From: Glutamicibacter arilaitensis Re117
GTDB taxonomy: Bacteria > Actinomycetota > Actinomycetes > Actinomycetales > Micrococcaceae
Reading direction: 5' to 3'
Assembly: GCF_000197735.1 (NCBI RefSeq)
Contig: NC_014550.1
Span: forward strand, 992,001-1,056,000
DNA length: 64,000 nt
Each line of letters begins with the position of its first letter. Position 1 is the first letter of the stretch. The translations under genes and the position numbers were made by a program. The notes under the pieces were generated by a model. The model was not told the origin of the DNA. It did not search any database and worked only from the letters and a program-made list of their open reading frames with translations. Below are positions 9,461 to 16,763 of this stretch, piece after piece.

Positions 9461-9805
9461 CTATTGGTTTGCCAAGATCTTTCGTGCGGCTTTGGTTCCT
9501 TTGACTGTTCCATAGAGGATGCCGGCTAACAGCAATAAGCAACCGAGGATAATAGCCAATGATTGCGATTCTAGATTCGGTAGGAAAACTGCAACAATGG
9601 TGAGCACGATGGCTCCAATGGTACCGGCTAGAGACGGATTTCTGGCTGCTTTATGGCCAGCTAGCCAGGTCTGTTCGTCGGTCATGATCGTCGGCGTTCT
9701 GATTCCCGCTATGCTGTTGATGCCGATGCGTCCATCCGCGCAACGTACGATGACGAAGACGAGGAAAACGTAGCTGGCAACAAGTAGCAGTACGGCAAAT
9801 ATCAT
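9461..9805 (-). CDS. SdpI-like membrane protein
   Basis: A 114-aa protein with three hydrophobic segments (about residues 3-20, 60-80, 82-100). The soluble loop carries GRIGINSIAGIRTPTIMTDE followed by TWLAGHKAA. This loop (G-N--GIRT--T---E-TW---H) is the hallmark of SdpI/YhfL-type proteins. In Bacillus SdpI is the immunity factor and signal receptor for the SdpC killing factor. No toxin gene is adjacent, so an immunity role here is unproven. Confidence 0.7.
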   Translation of the reverse strand: MIFAVLLLVASYVFLVFVIVRCADGRIGINSIAGIRTPTIMTDEQTWLAGHKAARNPSLAGTIGAIVLTIVAVFLPNLESQSLAIILGCLLLLAGILYGTVKGTKAARKILANQ

Positions 9806-9913
9806 CTTTCCAGTCTAGATTGAGGATTGCCTGAGTAGGGAATTCGGCATTAGCTTGGCTCTTGGCTTGTCCGGCCATCCTTGGATTCTTCCGTGAGTTA
9901 GGCGGACGAGAGC

Positions 9914-10513
9914 ATGCAACACGACAGCAAATTGCCTGGTTGGTCCGTAGGCCATGTGCTGACGCATCTTGCGAGAAATGCCGATGCACATGCACGGCGT
10001 TTGGAAGGAGCCTTGAACGGCGAGGACGTTCCCAAATACGCCAACGGTGCAGAGCAGCGTCGCCAAGAAATTGAGGTTGGTGCGCGGAATGCAGCATCTG
10101 AAATCTTGGCGGATCTTGAATCGAGCGTTCGTCGTTTAGACGGTCTTCTTGAGCAAAGCGAACAGGCTCACTGGCCTAACGTCGGTTTCATGGGCGGCGG
10201 GCACTACGGAGTTGGTGGTTGTCCAGCTCATCGCCTGCGCGAAGTCCAGATGCATCTTGTAGATCTTGGGCTGGGATACTCGCCAAGCCAGTGGCCCGAA
10301 GAATACGCAACGTGGGATCTGGACAACCTGCTGGCCACGGTTCCCGAACGCTTGGCGAGCTCGGAAGCGCGCACCATGATGGTTGTGTGGCTGGCCGGGC
10401 GTGGTCCGCGAGGCGAGGAATTCACCTTGGGCCCTGAGGCTGATCTGCATTGCTTGTGGCATCCAAATGGCCCTGGCCTCAGCTATTTTTGCGTGAGAAG
10501 CCCGGGTAGCTGA
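9914..10513 (+). CDS. Maleylpyruvate-isomerase-family (mycothiol-type) protein, N-terminally short
   Basis: A 199-aa member of the DinB/mycothiol-dependent maleylpyruvate isomerase superfamily. LPGWSVGHVLTHLARNADAH carries the first metal histidines, and a later histidine comes from CPAHRLREVQMHLVDLGLGY. Family members use mycothiol, the actinobacterial thiol cofactor. The usual first helix (about 35 residues) is absent. An in-frame TAG lies at 9899-9901, and a related-looking segment (ILGFFRELGGREHATR) is open in another frame just upstream, so a frameshift has probably removed the N-terminus. The 3' end overlaps the convergent HAD gene by 31 bases. Confidence 0.6.
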   Translation: MQHDSKLPGWSVGHVLTHLARNADAHARRLEGALNGEDVPKYANGAEQRRQEIEVGARNAASEILADLESSVRRLDGLLEQSEQAHWPNVGFMGGGHYGVGGCPAHRLREVQMHLVDLGLGYSPSQWPEEYATWDLDNLLATVPERLASSEARTMMVVWLAGRGPRGEEFTLGPEADLHCLWHPNGPGLSYFCVRSPGS

Positions 10514-11160
10514 TCCATGTTGGTAAATACTTCAGCAGCGCCCGCAGCCAAGAGCTTTTCCTCGGTGCTGCTGATGGGTCCACCCGGGCAGTAGCCGAAG
10601 ACCGTAGCTCCTGCCGCAACACCGGCGGTCACTCCGGTGACTGTATCTTCGACAACTGCTGCTTGGCTCGGATCAATATGCAGGCCAGAAGCAGCTGCCA
10701 GATAGACATCGGGCGCAGGCTTGCTCTGGGCATACTCCATGCCGCTATAGACCCGGTTGCCGAAAAAGGGCGCCATCCGAGTTATCGATAGCTGCATCTC
10801 GACCTTGGCCCGGTCGGCTCCCGTGGCGCAGGCGATCTTTTCGCAGTAGGCGGCAGATATCTGCTTGACGGCTTCCAAGGCACCGGGCACGGCTTGCAAG
10901 TTTTCGCGCAAGGCCACATCGCGGCGTTGCCTGAACCCGGTAATCCACTGCTCATCAATCCGCACACCGGTATGCGCAAGGATGGGCTCCCACTGGTCCT
11001 TGAGGGCCTTGCCGATGAAGATACTGATGCATTCTTCCTGGCTGATGTCCCATCCCAATTCAATGAGCATCTCTCGGAGCACTGCGTTTGTGATGGACTC
11101 GGAATCCACCAGTACGCCATCGCAATCAAAGAGCACAGCGGAGAATTTTGGACGCGGCAA
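10483..11160 (-). CDS. HAD-superfamily hydrolase, beta-phosphoglucomutase-like
   Basis: A HAD phosphatase of about 225 aa. Motif I is DCDGVLVDSE near the N-terminus, a cap domain follows, motif II is CATGADRAKV, the motif III region is YAQSKPAPDVYLAAA, and motif IV is VVEDTVTG. This set fits the phosphoglycolate phosphatase/beta-PGM subgroup. The preferred start is the TTG at 11160, 6 bases after an AGGAAGGA ribosome site; an upstream ATG at 11184 would add 8 residues. The gene is 31 bases downstream of the marR-type gene on the same strand, so it may share its promoter. Confidence 0.85.
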   Translation of the reverse strand: MPRPKFSAVLFDCDGVLVDSESITNAVLREMLIELGWDISQEECISIFIGKALKDQWEPILAHTGVRIDEQWITGFRQRRDVALRENLQAVPGALEAVKQISAAYCEKIACATGADRAKVEMQLSITRMAPFFGNRVYSGMEYAQSKPAPDVYLAAASGLHIDPSQAAVVEDTVTGVTAGVAAGATVFGYCPGGPISSTEEKLLAAGAAEVFTNMDQLPGLLTQK

Positions 11161-11191
11161 GTTTGATCCTTCCTGCGGAATCATCGATTGG

Positions 11192-11638
11192 CTAAGCGGC
11201 AGAGAACTCGTGGAGAATGCGGGCCAGCGGCGCCAGCTCGGGCTGCTCCTCGGCCTGCTTCAACACGCGTTCCAGCGTGGCATCGTGGATGGGCTTGGCC
11301 TTCTGGTACAGCTCGTGCCCAGCGGCGGTGAGTTCGGTGTAAATGCCGCGGCGGTCATCAGCGCACAGCACGCGCGAGAGCAGATTGCGATCTTCGAGCC
11401 GAGTGACCAGGCGCGTCGTTGCGCTGGGGCTCAGGGCTGTGGCGCGGGCCAGCTGCGCCATGCGCATATGCCAGCCATCCTGCCGGTTCAAGGCGTCCAA
11501 TAATGTGTACTCGACCACAGAAAGTCCAGCCTGGGAGGTTAGGTCTTTTTCAAGTGCGGCATCGATTAATCCGTGTAATGACGCCAAAGTACGCCATCCG
11601 CGGGCACGGATTTCGACAGCATCATCTGCGATTCCCAT
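11192..11638 (-). CDS. MarR-family transcriptional regulator
   Basis: A 148-aa winged-helix repressor. Dimerisation helices flank a wHTH domain with recognition helix (RMAQLARATALSPSATTRLV) and a wing containing CADDRRGIYTELTAAG (D-R-G--ELT pattern). The ATG at 11638 has GGAGG 5 bases upstream; a TTG at 11650 would overlap that site. It is transcribed divergently from an MFS efflux gene over a 114-bp region with inverted TTAGTTGC/GCAACTAA sites. It is therefore likely to control the exporter and itself in response to a drug or phenolic ligand. Confidence 0.9.
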   Translation of the reverse strand: MGIADDAVEIRARGWRTLASLHGLIDAALEKDLTSQAGLSVVEYTLLDALNRQDGWHMRMAQLARATALSPSATTRLVTRLEDRNLLSRVLCADDRRGIYTELTAAGHELYQKAKPIHDATLERVLKQAEEQPELAPLARILHEFSAA

Positions 11639-11669
11639 GGGTTCCTCCAAAAATACTTGCTTGCGCTGG

Positions 11670-11725
11670 TTAGTTGCGCATGCAACGATAGTATTCTTCG
11701 CGCAATAACAAGCGTGTGCAACTAA
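11670..11725. promoter_or_regulatory. Paired inverted sites in the marR/MFS divergent promoter
   Basis: TTAGTTGCGCA (11670-11680) and its inverted partner TGTGCAACTAA (11715-11725) differ at one base. The left site continues into GCAAC, giving a local GTTGC-GCAT-GCAAC dyad. Paired dyads between a marR gene and its divergent target are the usual MarR operator arrangement. Assignment to this regulator is an inference. Confidence 0.6.
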
Positions 11726-11752
11726 TTTATCTAGTCTATCAGGAGTAACGCT

Positions 11753-12895
11753 ATGCCGCTCGGTCTTATTGCGTTAGCCATCATGGGACTCTTGCCGGAC
11801 GTCGCAGCAGACTTTGCTGTCAGCGAGGCCGCAGCTGGCTGGCTCATTTCCGGATATGCTCTCAGCGTCGTGGTTGGTGCACTAGGCCTGACCGCAGCCA
11901 CCGTCCGCTTGCCGCGCAAGCCGGTGCTCGTGGGCTTGCTGGTGCTCTTCATTCTCGGCAACTCGCTCACCGCCATGGCCTCGACCTACGAAGTGGCCAT
12001 GATCGGCCGCGTCATTGCCGCCCTGTGCCACGGTGCGTTCTTCGGCATCGGCGCGGTCGTGGCAGCTGACCTGGTCCCAGCCAACAAGAAGGCCGGCGCC
12101 ATCGCGATCATGTTCACGGGCCTGACCGCCGCCAACGTGCTGGGTGTTCCCTTTGGAACCCTGCTGGGGCAGCACTCCGGCTGGCGCTCGACCTTCTGGG
12201 CCATCTCCGGCATCGGCGTAATTGCCTTGATTGGCATCCTCGTCCTGGTGCCAGCCATCAAGCACGCTGCTGAAGGCATCTCGCTTCGCAAAGAACTTGG
12301 CGCCTTCACCTCACTGCAGGTTTGGCTCTCCTTGGCGATCACCGTCCTGGGCTACGGCGGAATGTTCGGCGCTTTCACCTACATCGCCTACACCTTGACC
12401 GAGGTCACCGGATTCAATGAGACCAGCGTTCCCTGGCTGCTGATGCTCTTCGGCATTGGCCTGTTTGCCGGCAACTGGATCGGTGGCCGCATGGCTGACA
12501 AGAGCATCGACCGCACCTTGCTGTTCTTCATTGCCGCCTTGCTCGCGGTACTGATCGCCTTCGCTGCATTGGCAAGCAACCCGGTGGCCACCATGGTGGC
12601 CCTGTTCCTGATGGGCGGCTTCGGCTTCGGCACCGTTCCAGGACTGCAGAGCCGCATCATGCAGTTCGCCGGATCGGCTCCGACCTTGGCCTCTGGTGCC
12701 AATATTGGTGCCTTCAACCTCGGCAACGCACTCGGCGCGTGGGCTGGAGGCCTAGGCATCGCCGCAGGACTGGGCTACACCTCGCCGATCTGGATTGGTG
12801 CCGCAATTACGGTCGCCGCACTGCTCGTGGTTTTGGTCGCCATGTCACTGGCCAAGAAGTCTGCAAAGACGCCCGAGTTGGTTCCCGCCTGCTAG
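11753..12895 (+). CDS. MFS drug/metabolite exporter (AraJ/YdhP type), shortened first helix
   Basis: A 380-aa major facilitator transporter, likely 11-12 TM, of the DHA1-type antiporter group. It includes the GRVIAALCHGAFFGIGAVVA motif of TM4 and the GRMADKS loop after TM8. AGGAG is 5-6 bases before the ATG. The N-terminus runs MPLGLIALAI straight into MGLLPDVAAD. Relatives have about a dozen further TM1 residues there, including a conserved G-x-TEF segment, so an in-frame deletion seems to have shortened TM1. Transport competence is therefore uncertain. It is divergent from marR and followed 44 bases later by an aldo/keto reductase on the same strand. Confidence 0.85.
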   Translation: MPLGLIALAIMGLLPDVAADFAVSEAAAGWLISGYALSVVVGALGLTAATVRLPRKPVLVGLLVLFILGNSLTAMASTYEVAMIGRVIAALCHGAFFGIGAVVAADLVPANKKAGAIAIMFTGLTAANVLGVPFGTLLGQHSGWRSTFWAISGIGVIALIGILVLVPAIKHAAEGISLRKELGAFTSLQVWLSLAITVLGYGGMFGAFTYIAYTLTEVTGFNETSVPWLLMLFGIGLFAGNWIGGRMADKSIDRTLLFFIAALLAVLIAFAALASNPVATMVALFLMGGFGFGTVPGLQSRIMQFAGSAPTLASGANIGAFNLGNALGAWAGGLGIAAGLGYTSPIWIGAAITVAALLVVLVAMSLAKKSAKTPELVPAC

Positions 12896-12939
12896 GCCCA
12901 AAGATTTTCCACACCGTCAACAATTTCAAGGAGTTAAAT

Positions 12940-13770
12940 ATGACTACCGCCATCCCCACCATCACACTGAACAATGGCGTTGAAATGCCGCAGGTAGGTT
13001 TCGGAGTATTCCAGGTTCCCAACGAAGAAACCACCGCAGCGGTTAGTGCCGCGTTGAAGGCCGGGTATCGCAGTATCGACACCGCATCCATCTACGGCAA
13101 CGAAGAAGGCGTGGGTGCAGCACTGGCTCAGTCCGGCATTGCCCGCGAAGACTTGTTCATCACCTCCAAGGTCTGGATCTCGGACATGGGCTACGAGCAG
13201 ACCTTGGAAGCCTTCGAAGCCAGCTTGCAGCGATTGGGTCTGGACTTCCTGGATCTGTTCCTGATTCACTGGCCAGCACCGGAGAAGGATCTTTATGTTG
13301 AGACCTGGAAGGCGATGGAGAAGCTGTACACCGATAAGAAGATCCGAGCCATCGGGGTTTCAAACTTCCAGCCAGCGCACCTTGCCAAGGTGATCGCCGA
13401 GGGAAGCGTCATTCCGGCCGTGAACCAGGTGGAACTCCATCCGGCCCTTCAGAATCGCGAAGTGATTGCAGCCAACGCGCAGCACGGTATCGTCACCGAA
13501 GCATGGAGCCCGCTGGCTCAGGGCGCAATGCTCACCGATGAAACCATCGTGGGCATCGCTCAGGCGCATGAGGTGTCCGCGGCTCAGGTCATCCTGCGCT
13601 GGCATCTGCAGCAGGGCCGGGTGATCATCCCGAAGTCTGTCACTGAATCACGCATCATCGCCAACTTGGACCTATTCGGCTTCGAATTGACCAGCGACGA
13701 ACTGGCAAGCATTGATGCCCTTGATCGCGATGGACGCACCGGCCCAAACCCGGACGCCTTCAACGGCTGA
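12940..13770 (+). CDS. Aldo/keto reductase (2,5-diketo-D-gluconate reductase type)
   Basis: A 276-aa NADPH-dependent carbonyl reductase with a TIM-barrel fold. The catalytic tetrad is visible as D47 (SIDTA), Y52 (IYGNE), K77 (TSKVW) and H110 (LIHWP). The cofactor-binding tail includes IPKSVTESRI. AAGGAG (12928-12933) precedes the ATG at 12940. It is adjacent to the MFS gene, so the marR/MFS/reductase cluster plausibly handles a toxic carbonyl or quinone compound. A hairpin follows. Confidence 0.92.
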   Translation: MTTAIPTITLNNGVEMPQVGFGVFQVPNEETTAAVSAALKAGYRSIDTASIYGNEEGVGAALAQSGIAREDLFITSKVWISDMGYEQTLEAFEASLQRLGLDFLDLFLIHWPAPEKDLYVETWKAMEKLYTDKKIRAIGVSNFQPAHLAKVIAEGSVIPAVNQVELHPALQNREVIAANAQHGIVTEAWSPLAQGAMLTDETIVGIAQAHEVSAAQVILRWHLQQGRVIIPKSVTESRIIANLDLFGFELTSDELASIDALDRDGRTGPNPDAFNG

Positions 13771-13791
13771 TTTGATGACAACAACCTAGAT

Positions 13792-13823
13792 GCTGCCCGT
13801 GCCCTCAACCGGCCACGGGCAGC
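13792..13823 (+). terminator. Hairpin after aldo/keto reductase
   Basis: GCTGCCCGTG pairs with CACGGGCAGC over a 12-base loop, 21 bases after the stop. No T-run follows. It is a likely transcription end for the MFS-reductase unit. Confidence 0.6.
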
Positions 13824-14159
13824 AACTCTGGCTTGGATGGTCCGGGGCGTTGCGAACGCCGCGTTCTAGGCATCATCCCCATGTGGATCGGAATGACCGT
13901 CTAGTCGGCATCGGCACGAGCGGCCGGGTATGCCAGAACCTGGTTCGCCAAGTCGCCCCAGCCGATGGCCAGCATCGAACGCATTAGCGGCGACTACCTC
14001 ATTGGCGAGGGCGATCATCAAATAAGGAGACCATCGACAGGGCCTGAGTAACAAAGTTGTTGCCTAGACCAATTTGCCCGGACTAGGCAACAACTGTAGC
14101 GGTCCTCCTATGGGACTCTGAACGTGTCATGTCCTACATGTCAGTCAGCCGCTGCGTGA
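13824..14159. other. Non-coding stretch left of the cassette-like region
   Basis: No intact gene. A short minus-strand open frame ending at 13911 (MLAIGWGDLANQVLAYPAAR) may be the tail of a lost gene. The only clear structure is the perfect 12-bp inverted repeat at 14056-14094, listed separately. Confidence 0.4.
14056..14094. repeat. Perfect 12-bp inverted repeat at the left edge of the array
   Basis: GTTGTTGCCTAG (14056-14067) and CTAGGCAACAAC (14083-14094) are perfectly complementary across a 15-base loop. No T-run follows on either strand. It lies 65 bp beyond the 3' end of the first minus-strand gene of the repeat-bearing region. It could be a terminator for that gene or a recombination or protein-binding site. 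Confidence 0.55.
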
Positions 14160-14462
14160 CTACTGCCTGAAGTAGGGGTCATTGGCAGAAGACGATCCTG
14201 CCTCTGTTGGTATCCAGCCGTGGAGTCGAGTCATGCCGATCCCGCCTTCATAGGTGTATTCGACCCAGATCACGGCGTAGCGGTCGTGGCGATTCGCTTC
14301 TGTCCACGCGAGGACGTCAACAATGCTTTCTGCGTCTTCAATTCGGTTCTCGTAGCAGACACGGTCCTCGTCCCAGAAGTCCACCCGATACACGGGATTC
14401 GGGTTTTCCTGACTGACGTATCGAGGATCAACGAGAGTTGCCCTGATCTTTTCTGCACTCAT
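14160..14462 (-). CDS. Hypothetical protein
   Basis: A 100-residue soluble, acidic and aromatic-rich protein (segments YRVDFWDEDRVCYENRIEDA and RYAVIWVEYTYEGGIG) with no family I recognise. The composition (D/E, W and Y rich, no membrane segment) suggests a small cytoplasmic alpha/beta protein. The ATG at 14462 is preferred; another ATG at 14468 is possible. No ribosome site is obvious. An R1 repeat lies 50 bp upstream. Confidence 0.6.
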   Translation of the reverse strand: MSAEKIRATLVDPRYVSQENPNPVYRVDFWDEDRVCYENRIEDAESIVDVLAWTEANRHDRYAVIWVEYTYEGGIGMTRLHGWIPTEAGSSSANDPYFRQ

Positions 14463-14511
14463 GCACACAATCTATCGCGCTCGAGCGTAATCAAGCAGGC
14501 GTTCTAGAGCC

Positions 14512-14539
14512 GTCCCAAAAAGGGAATCTCCTGTGGGAC
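14512..14539 (+). repeat. R1 repeat, short degenerate copy
   Basis: GTCCCA...TGGGAC, 28 bp, with the same outer dyad as the other R1 copies and an AAAAAGGGAATCTCC core. It lies in the gap between 14462 and the FGE-like gene. Confidence 0.5.
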
Positions 14540-14661
14540 ACTCGCCACAATGTATATGGGCTGTCCTGCATTGGTCACTCTCAGTATCGCCGGGGCGTCC
14601 ACCCCGATGGCAGCATGCCAGTGATCTTTCCCCGTTCAGAATCAACCTCGGCTGACCAGCC

Positions 14662-15327
14662 TTACGCTGCCTGTTCCTCATCGAAGGCACCCCGGGCCAT
14701 GCGCAGACCAAGGTCTGGGTGGCTCATCCCAGGCGCACCACCGCGACGCGTCGAAGCCCGCACGCTCCACGACTTATCAGCAAAACCTCCCCCACGGAAG
14801 ACTCGGTAATCGTCGTAGCGGGCCGGATCGAGTAGATCCCAGCACCATTCCCAGACGTTTCCAAGGGTGTCGTGGAGTCCGAAGGCATTGGGTAGTTTTT
14901 GACCAACTTCCTTCGGGTTCTCTAGCTTGTCATCCGCTGTCCACCCAATGGCATCGAGGGAGCCATAATGTGGCCCCACGGTGCCAGCGCGGCACGCGTA
15001 TTCCCATTCGGCTTCGGTAGGCAGGCGGTACCCGGAGGCGTTGGTCTGCCAACTTACCTCGCCTGCCTCGAAGATGTATGCAGGGGCAAGCCCTTCATTG
15101 ATTGACGCTGCATTGCAAAACTTGATGGCTTCCAACCAATTGATATCTACCAGAGGTGCTTGGGAACCTGTTTCGCTAGTACCCATCAGTTGCCCGTACT
15201 GCGCCGTGGTGACGGAGATAGCCCCAATTTCGAAAGGTTCTAGATCGACGGTCCAGCGGCGTTTCCGCCGAGCGTCGTGCAATTCTACTTGTCCGGCCGT
15301 TAACGGACGGAGGTCAAAGGTAGGCAT
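14662..15327 (-). CDS. SUMF1/FGE-sulfatase-fold protein
   Basis: A 221-aa single-domain protein of the formylglycine-generating-enzyme fold. Visible motifs are SVTTAQYG--MGTS, the GYRLPTEAEWEYACRAG signature, NAFGLHDTLGNVWEWCWD and RVFRGGGFADKSWSVRAS. The paired C-terminal cysteines that bind copper in true FGE are absent from the RGGGF...R segment. Sulfatase-activating oxidase activity is therefore unlikely, and no sulfatase gene is nearby. Members of this fold also serve as ligand-binding domains or as partners of sulfoxide synthases. It is a single gene between two R1 repeats. Confidence 0.8.
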   Translation of the reverse strand: MPTFDLRPLTAGQVELHDARRKRRWTVDLEPFEIGAISVTTAQYGQLMGTSETGSQAPLVDINWLEAIKFCNAASINEGLAPAYIFEAGEVSWQTNASGYRLPTEAEWEYACRAGTVGPHYGSLDAIGWTADDKLENPKEVGQKLPNAFGLHDTLGNVWEWCWDLLDPARYDDYRVFRGGGFADKSWSVRASTRRGGAPGMSHPDLGLRMARGAFDEEQAA

Positions 15328-15346
15328 TCCATAATGTTCCCATACC

Positions 15347-15374
15347 GTCCCATAAGCCGAACCTCCAACGGGAC
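15347..15374 (+). repeat. R1 repeat, short form
   Basis: GTCCCATAAGCCGAACC followed by TCCAACGGGAC, 28 bp. It matches the two ends of the long R1 form with the central 27 bp missing. It lies 20 bp upstream of the FGE-like gene. Confidence 0.75.
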
Positions 15375-15385
15375 AGAGTGTGGCG

Positions 15386-15787
15386 TCAAGCGCTGAATGG
15401 ATGCTCGGGTCGCAAGTGGTGCCCTTCTTTGACGTGTGAGTAGTCTCGCGCCGTTGTTACTAAGCCTGAATCGTCGAATGAAAGCACTGTGCATCCTGAA
15501 ACGGTCATTGGTTGGTCCTCGATGAACATGACGACCCAGTACTCGACTGAAGCAGAACTTCCATTGACGATTGGTTCGCTGAACCATGTTTCTGCCGGTT
15601 TGGTTTCCGCCGCGAAGCATTCCTCCAGATAAGCACGCAGACCGCTACGCCCACGCAATGGTCTGAACATTGAGGCCCAGTGCTCGCCGTCATCAGCTTG
15701 CAGCCCAACAATTGCATCCACGTTCTTGAATGGCCAAGCATTGGCCCATGTTGTCGCCCAGCGTTGCGCGGCTTCGATGGTTTGCAT
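15386..15787 (-). CDS. SnoaL/NTF2-like protein
   Basis: A 133-aa protein with the cone-shaped NTF2-like fold. An N-terminal helix (QRWATTWANAW) is followed by IVGLQADDGEHWASMFRPLR and RGRSGLRAYLEECFA, then strands ending in SGCTVLSFDDSGLVTTARDY. Such proteins are small hydrolases or isomerases, or bind polar ligands. AAAAGGA precedes the ATG at 15787 on the minus strand. Upstream there is a strong hairpin (15823-15851) and a TTGCAA pair, which may regulate it. It is a single gene between R1 copies. Confidence 0.75.
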   Translation of the reverse strand: MQTIEAAQRWATTWANAWPFKNVDAIVGLQADDGEHWASMFRPLRGRSGLRAYLEECFAAETKPAETWFSEPIVNGSSASVEYWVVMFIEDQPMTVSGCTVLSFDDSGLVTTARDYSHVKEGHHLRPEHPFSA

Positions 15788-15822
15788 GTTGAATTCCTTT
15801 TGACGTAGATGATTGGTGACTG

Positions 15823-15879
15823 CCGGTTGCTCGGGCTGCGCGAGCAACCGGTTTCCATAAGACTTGCAATTGCTTGCAA
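15823..15879 (-). promoter_or_regulatory. Leader hairpin and TTGCAA pair upstream of the SnoaL gene
   Basis: CCGGTTGCTCG (15823-15833) pairs perfectly with CGAGCAACCGG (15841-15851). Farther upstream, at 15863-15878, two TTGCAA hexamers (each self-palindromic) are separated by four bases. This could be a promoter operator plus a leader hairpin. No -10/-35 boxes are clear. Confidence 0.35.
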
Positions 15880-15949
15880 CACTACTATCGGCCGAGCAGA
15901 TTCACGTTTTAGGTTCGTTCAGTGTTGCTCCGTACTGACTTTTCAAACC

Positions 15950-16003
15950 GTCCCGCAAGCGGGTCCCCGAGAGGAACGCCCGTAAGAGGAACGCTAACTG
16001 GGA
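15950..16003 (+). repeat. R1 repeat, long form
   Basis: Starts GTCCCGCAAGCGGGTCCCC and contains the AGAGGAAC-GCCCGTA-AGAGGAAC core. The right arm is degenerate (CTGGGA). It lies between the SnoaL gene and the next acetyltransferase. Confidence 0.85.
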
Positions 16004-16035
16004 AGCTGACGCCGCCAATCTGGCGCGTAGGATGA

Positions 16036-16632
16036 CTAACTTTCGTAGGCGTTGAGTCTTTCGGCAAGCCCGAATTTCACGGTTGGCCATTCGGCTTCGA
16101 CTATGGAGAACACCACGGTGTCCCTGACGGTGCCATTCTCGAAGATCGTGTGGTTGCGAAGAACGCCGTCTTGCTTGGCACCGAGTCGCTCGATTGCGTG
16201 CCGGGATTGGTGATTGTGCCAATGCGCCCGGAACTCCACAGCGATGCATCCCAGTTCCTCAAACGCTCGCTGGAGCAACAGCATCTTGGCTGCGGCGTTG
16301 ATTCCCGTTCCTTGAGCTCTCGACCCGATCCAGGTTGACCCGATTTCAAGACGACGGTTGGCGGGTTCGAGGTTCAAATACGTGGTCATTCCCACCGCAC
16401 GAGAAGTCCGTGGATCGATGATGGCCCAGGGAACAATCCGACCCTCGGTGTGCAAGGAAACCCGACGTTTGATTTCCTTTTCCATGGTCGCAGGAGACGG
16501 GATATGCGTGTACCACGTCCGCCAAAGCTCATCGGTTTCAACTGCTGTAACGAGGTCGTCATGGTGCGTCTCGGAAAGCGGTTCGAGTCGAACGAACGGG
16601 CTTTCAAGCACGGCTACGTCTGTAAAGTCCAC
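16036..16632 (-). CDS. GNAT acetyltransferase, RimJ/RimL type
   Basis: A 198-aa acetyl-CoA transferase. Family features are FVRLEPLSETHHDDL at the N-terminus, GMTTYLNLEPANRRLEIGST, and the acetyl-CoA loop SRAQGTGINAAAKMLLLQ. The AFEELGCIAVEFRAHWHNHQ segment and SRHAIERLGAKQDGVLRNH follow. This subgroup acetylates protein N-termini or small amines, including some antibiotics. Full length. R1 copies flank it on both sides (15950-16003 and 16690-16744). Confidence 0.88.
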   Translation of the reverse strand: MDFTDVAVLESPFVRLEPLSETHHDDLVTAVETDELWRTWYTHIPSPATMEKEIKRRVSLHTEGRIVPWAIIDPRTSRAVGMTTYLNLEPANRRLEIGSTWIGSRAQGTGINAAAKMLLLQRAFEELGCIAVEFRAHWHNHQSRHAIERLGAKQDGVLRNHTIFENGTVRDTVVFSIVEAEWPTVKFGLAERLNAYES

Positions 16633-16689
16633 CTCTTGAGTCTAGCGTCGCTCAACATCAAGACGTTTTTCGGAGTGAAGGCTGGATAT

Positions 16690-16744
16690 GTCCCGTATGA
16701 CGGTCCCCGAGAGGAACGCCCGTAAGAGGAACCCTCACCGGGAC
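16690..16744 (+). repeat. R1 repeat, long form
   Basis: A 55-bp copy with both outer arms intact (GTCCCG...CGGGAC) and the AGAGGAAC direct repeat in the core. It lies between the divergent acetyltransferase and phosphatase genes. Confidence 0.9.
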
Positions 16745-16763
16745 AGTTTCACTCAGATGCAGA

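Noticed and set aside
9461..9805. Sdp-type toxin-immunity locus
   Set aside because: Only an SdpI-like membrane protein is present; no SdpC-like toxin or SdpAB maturation genes are adjacent.
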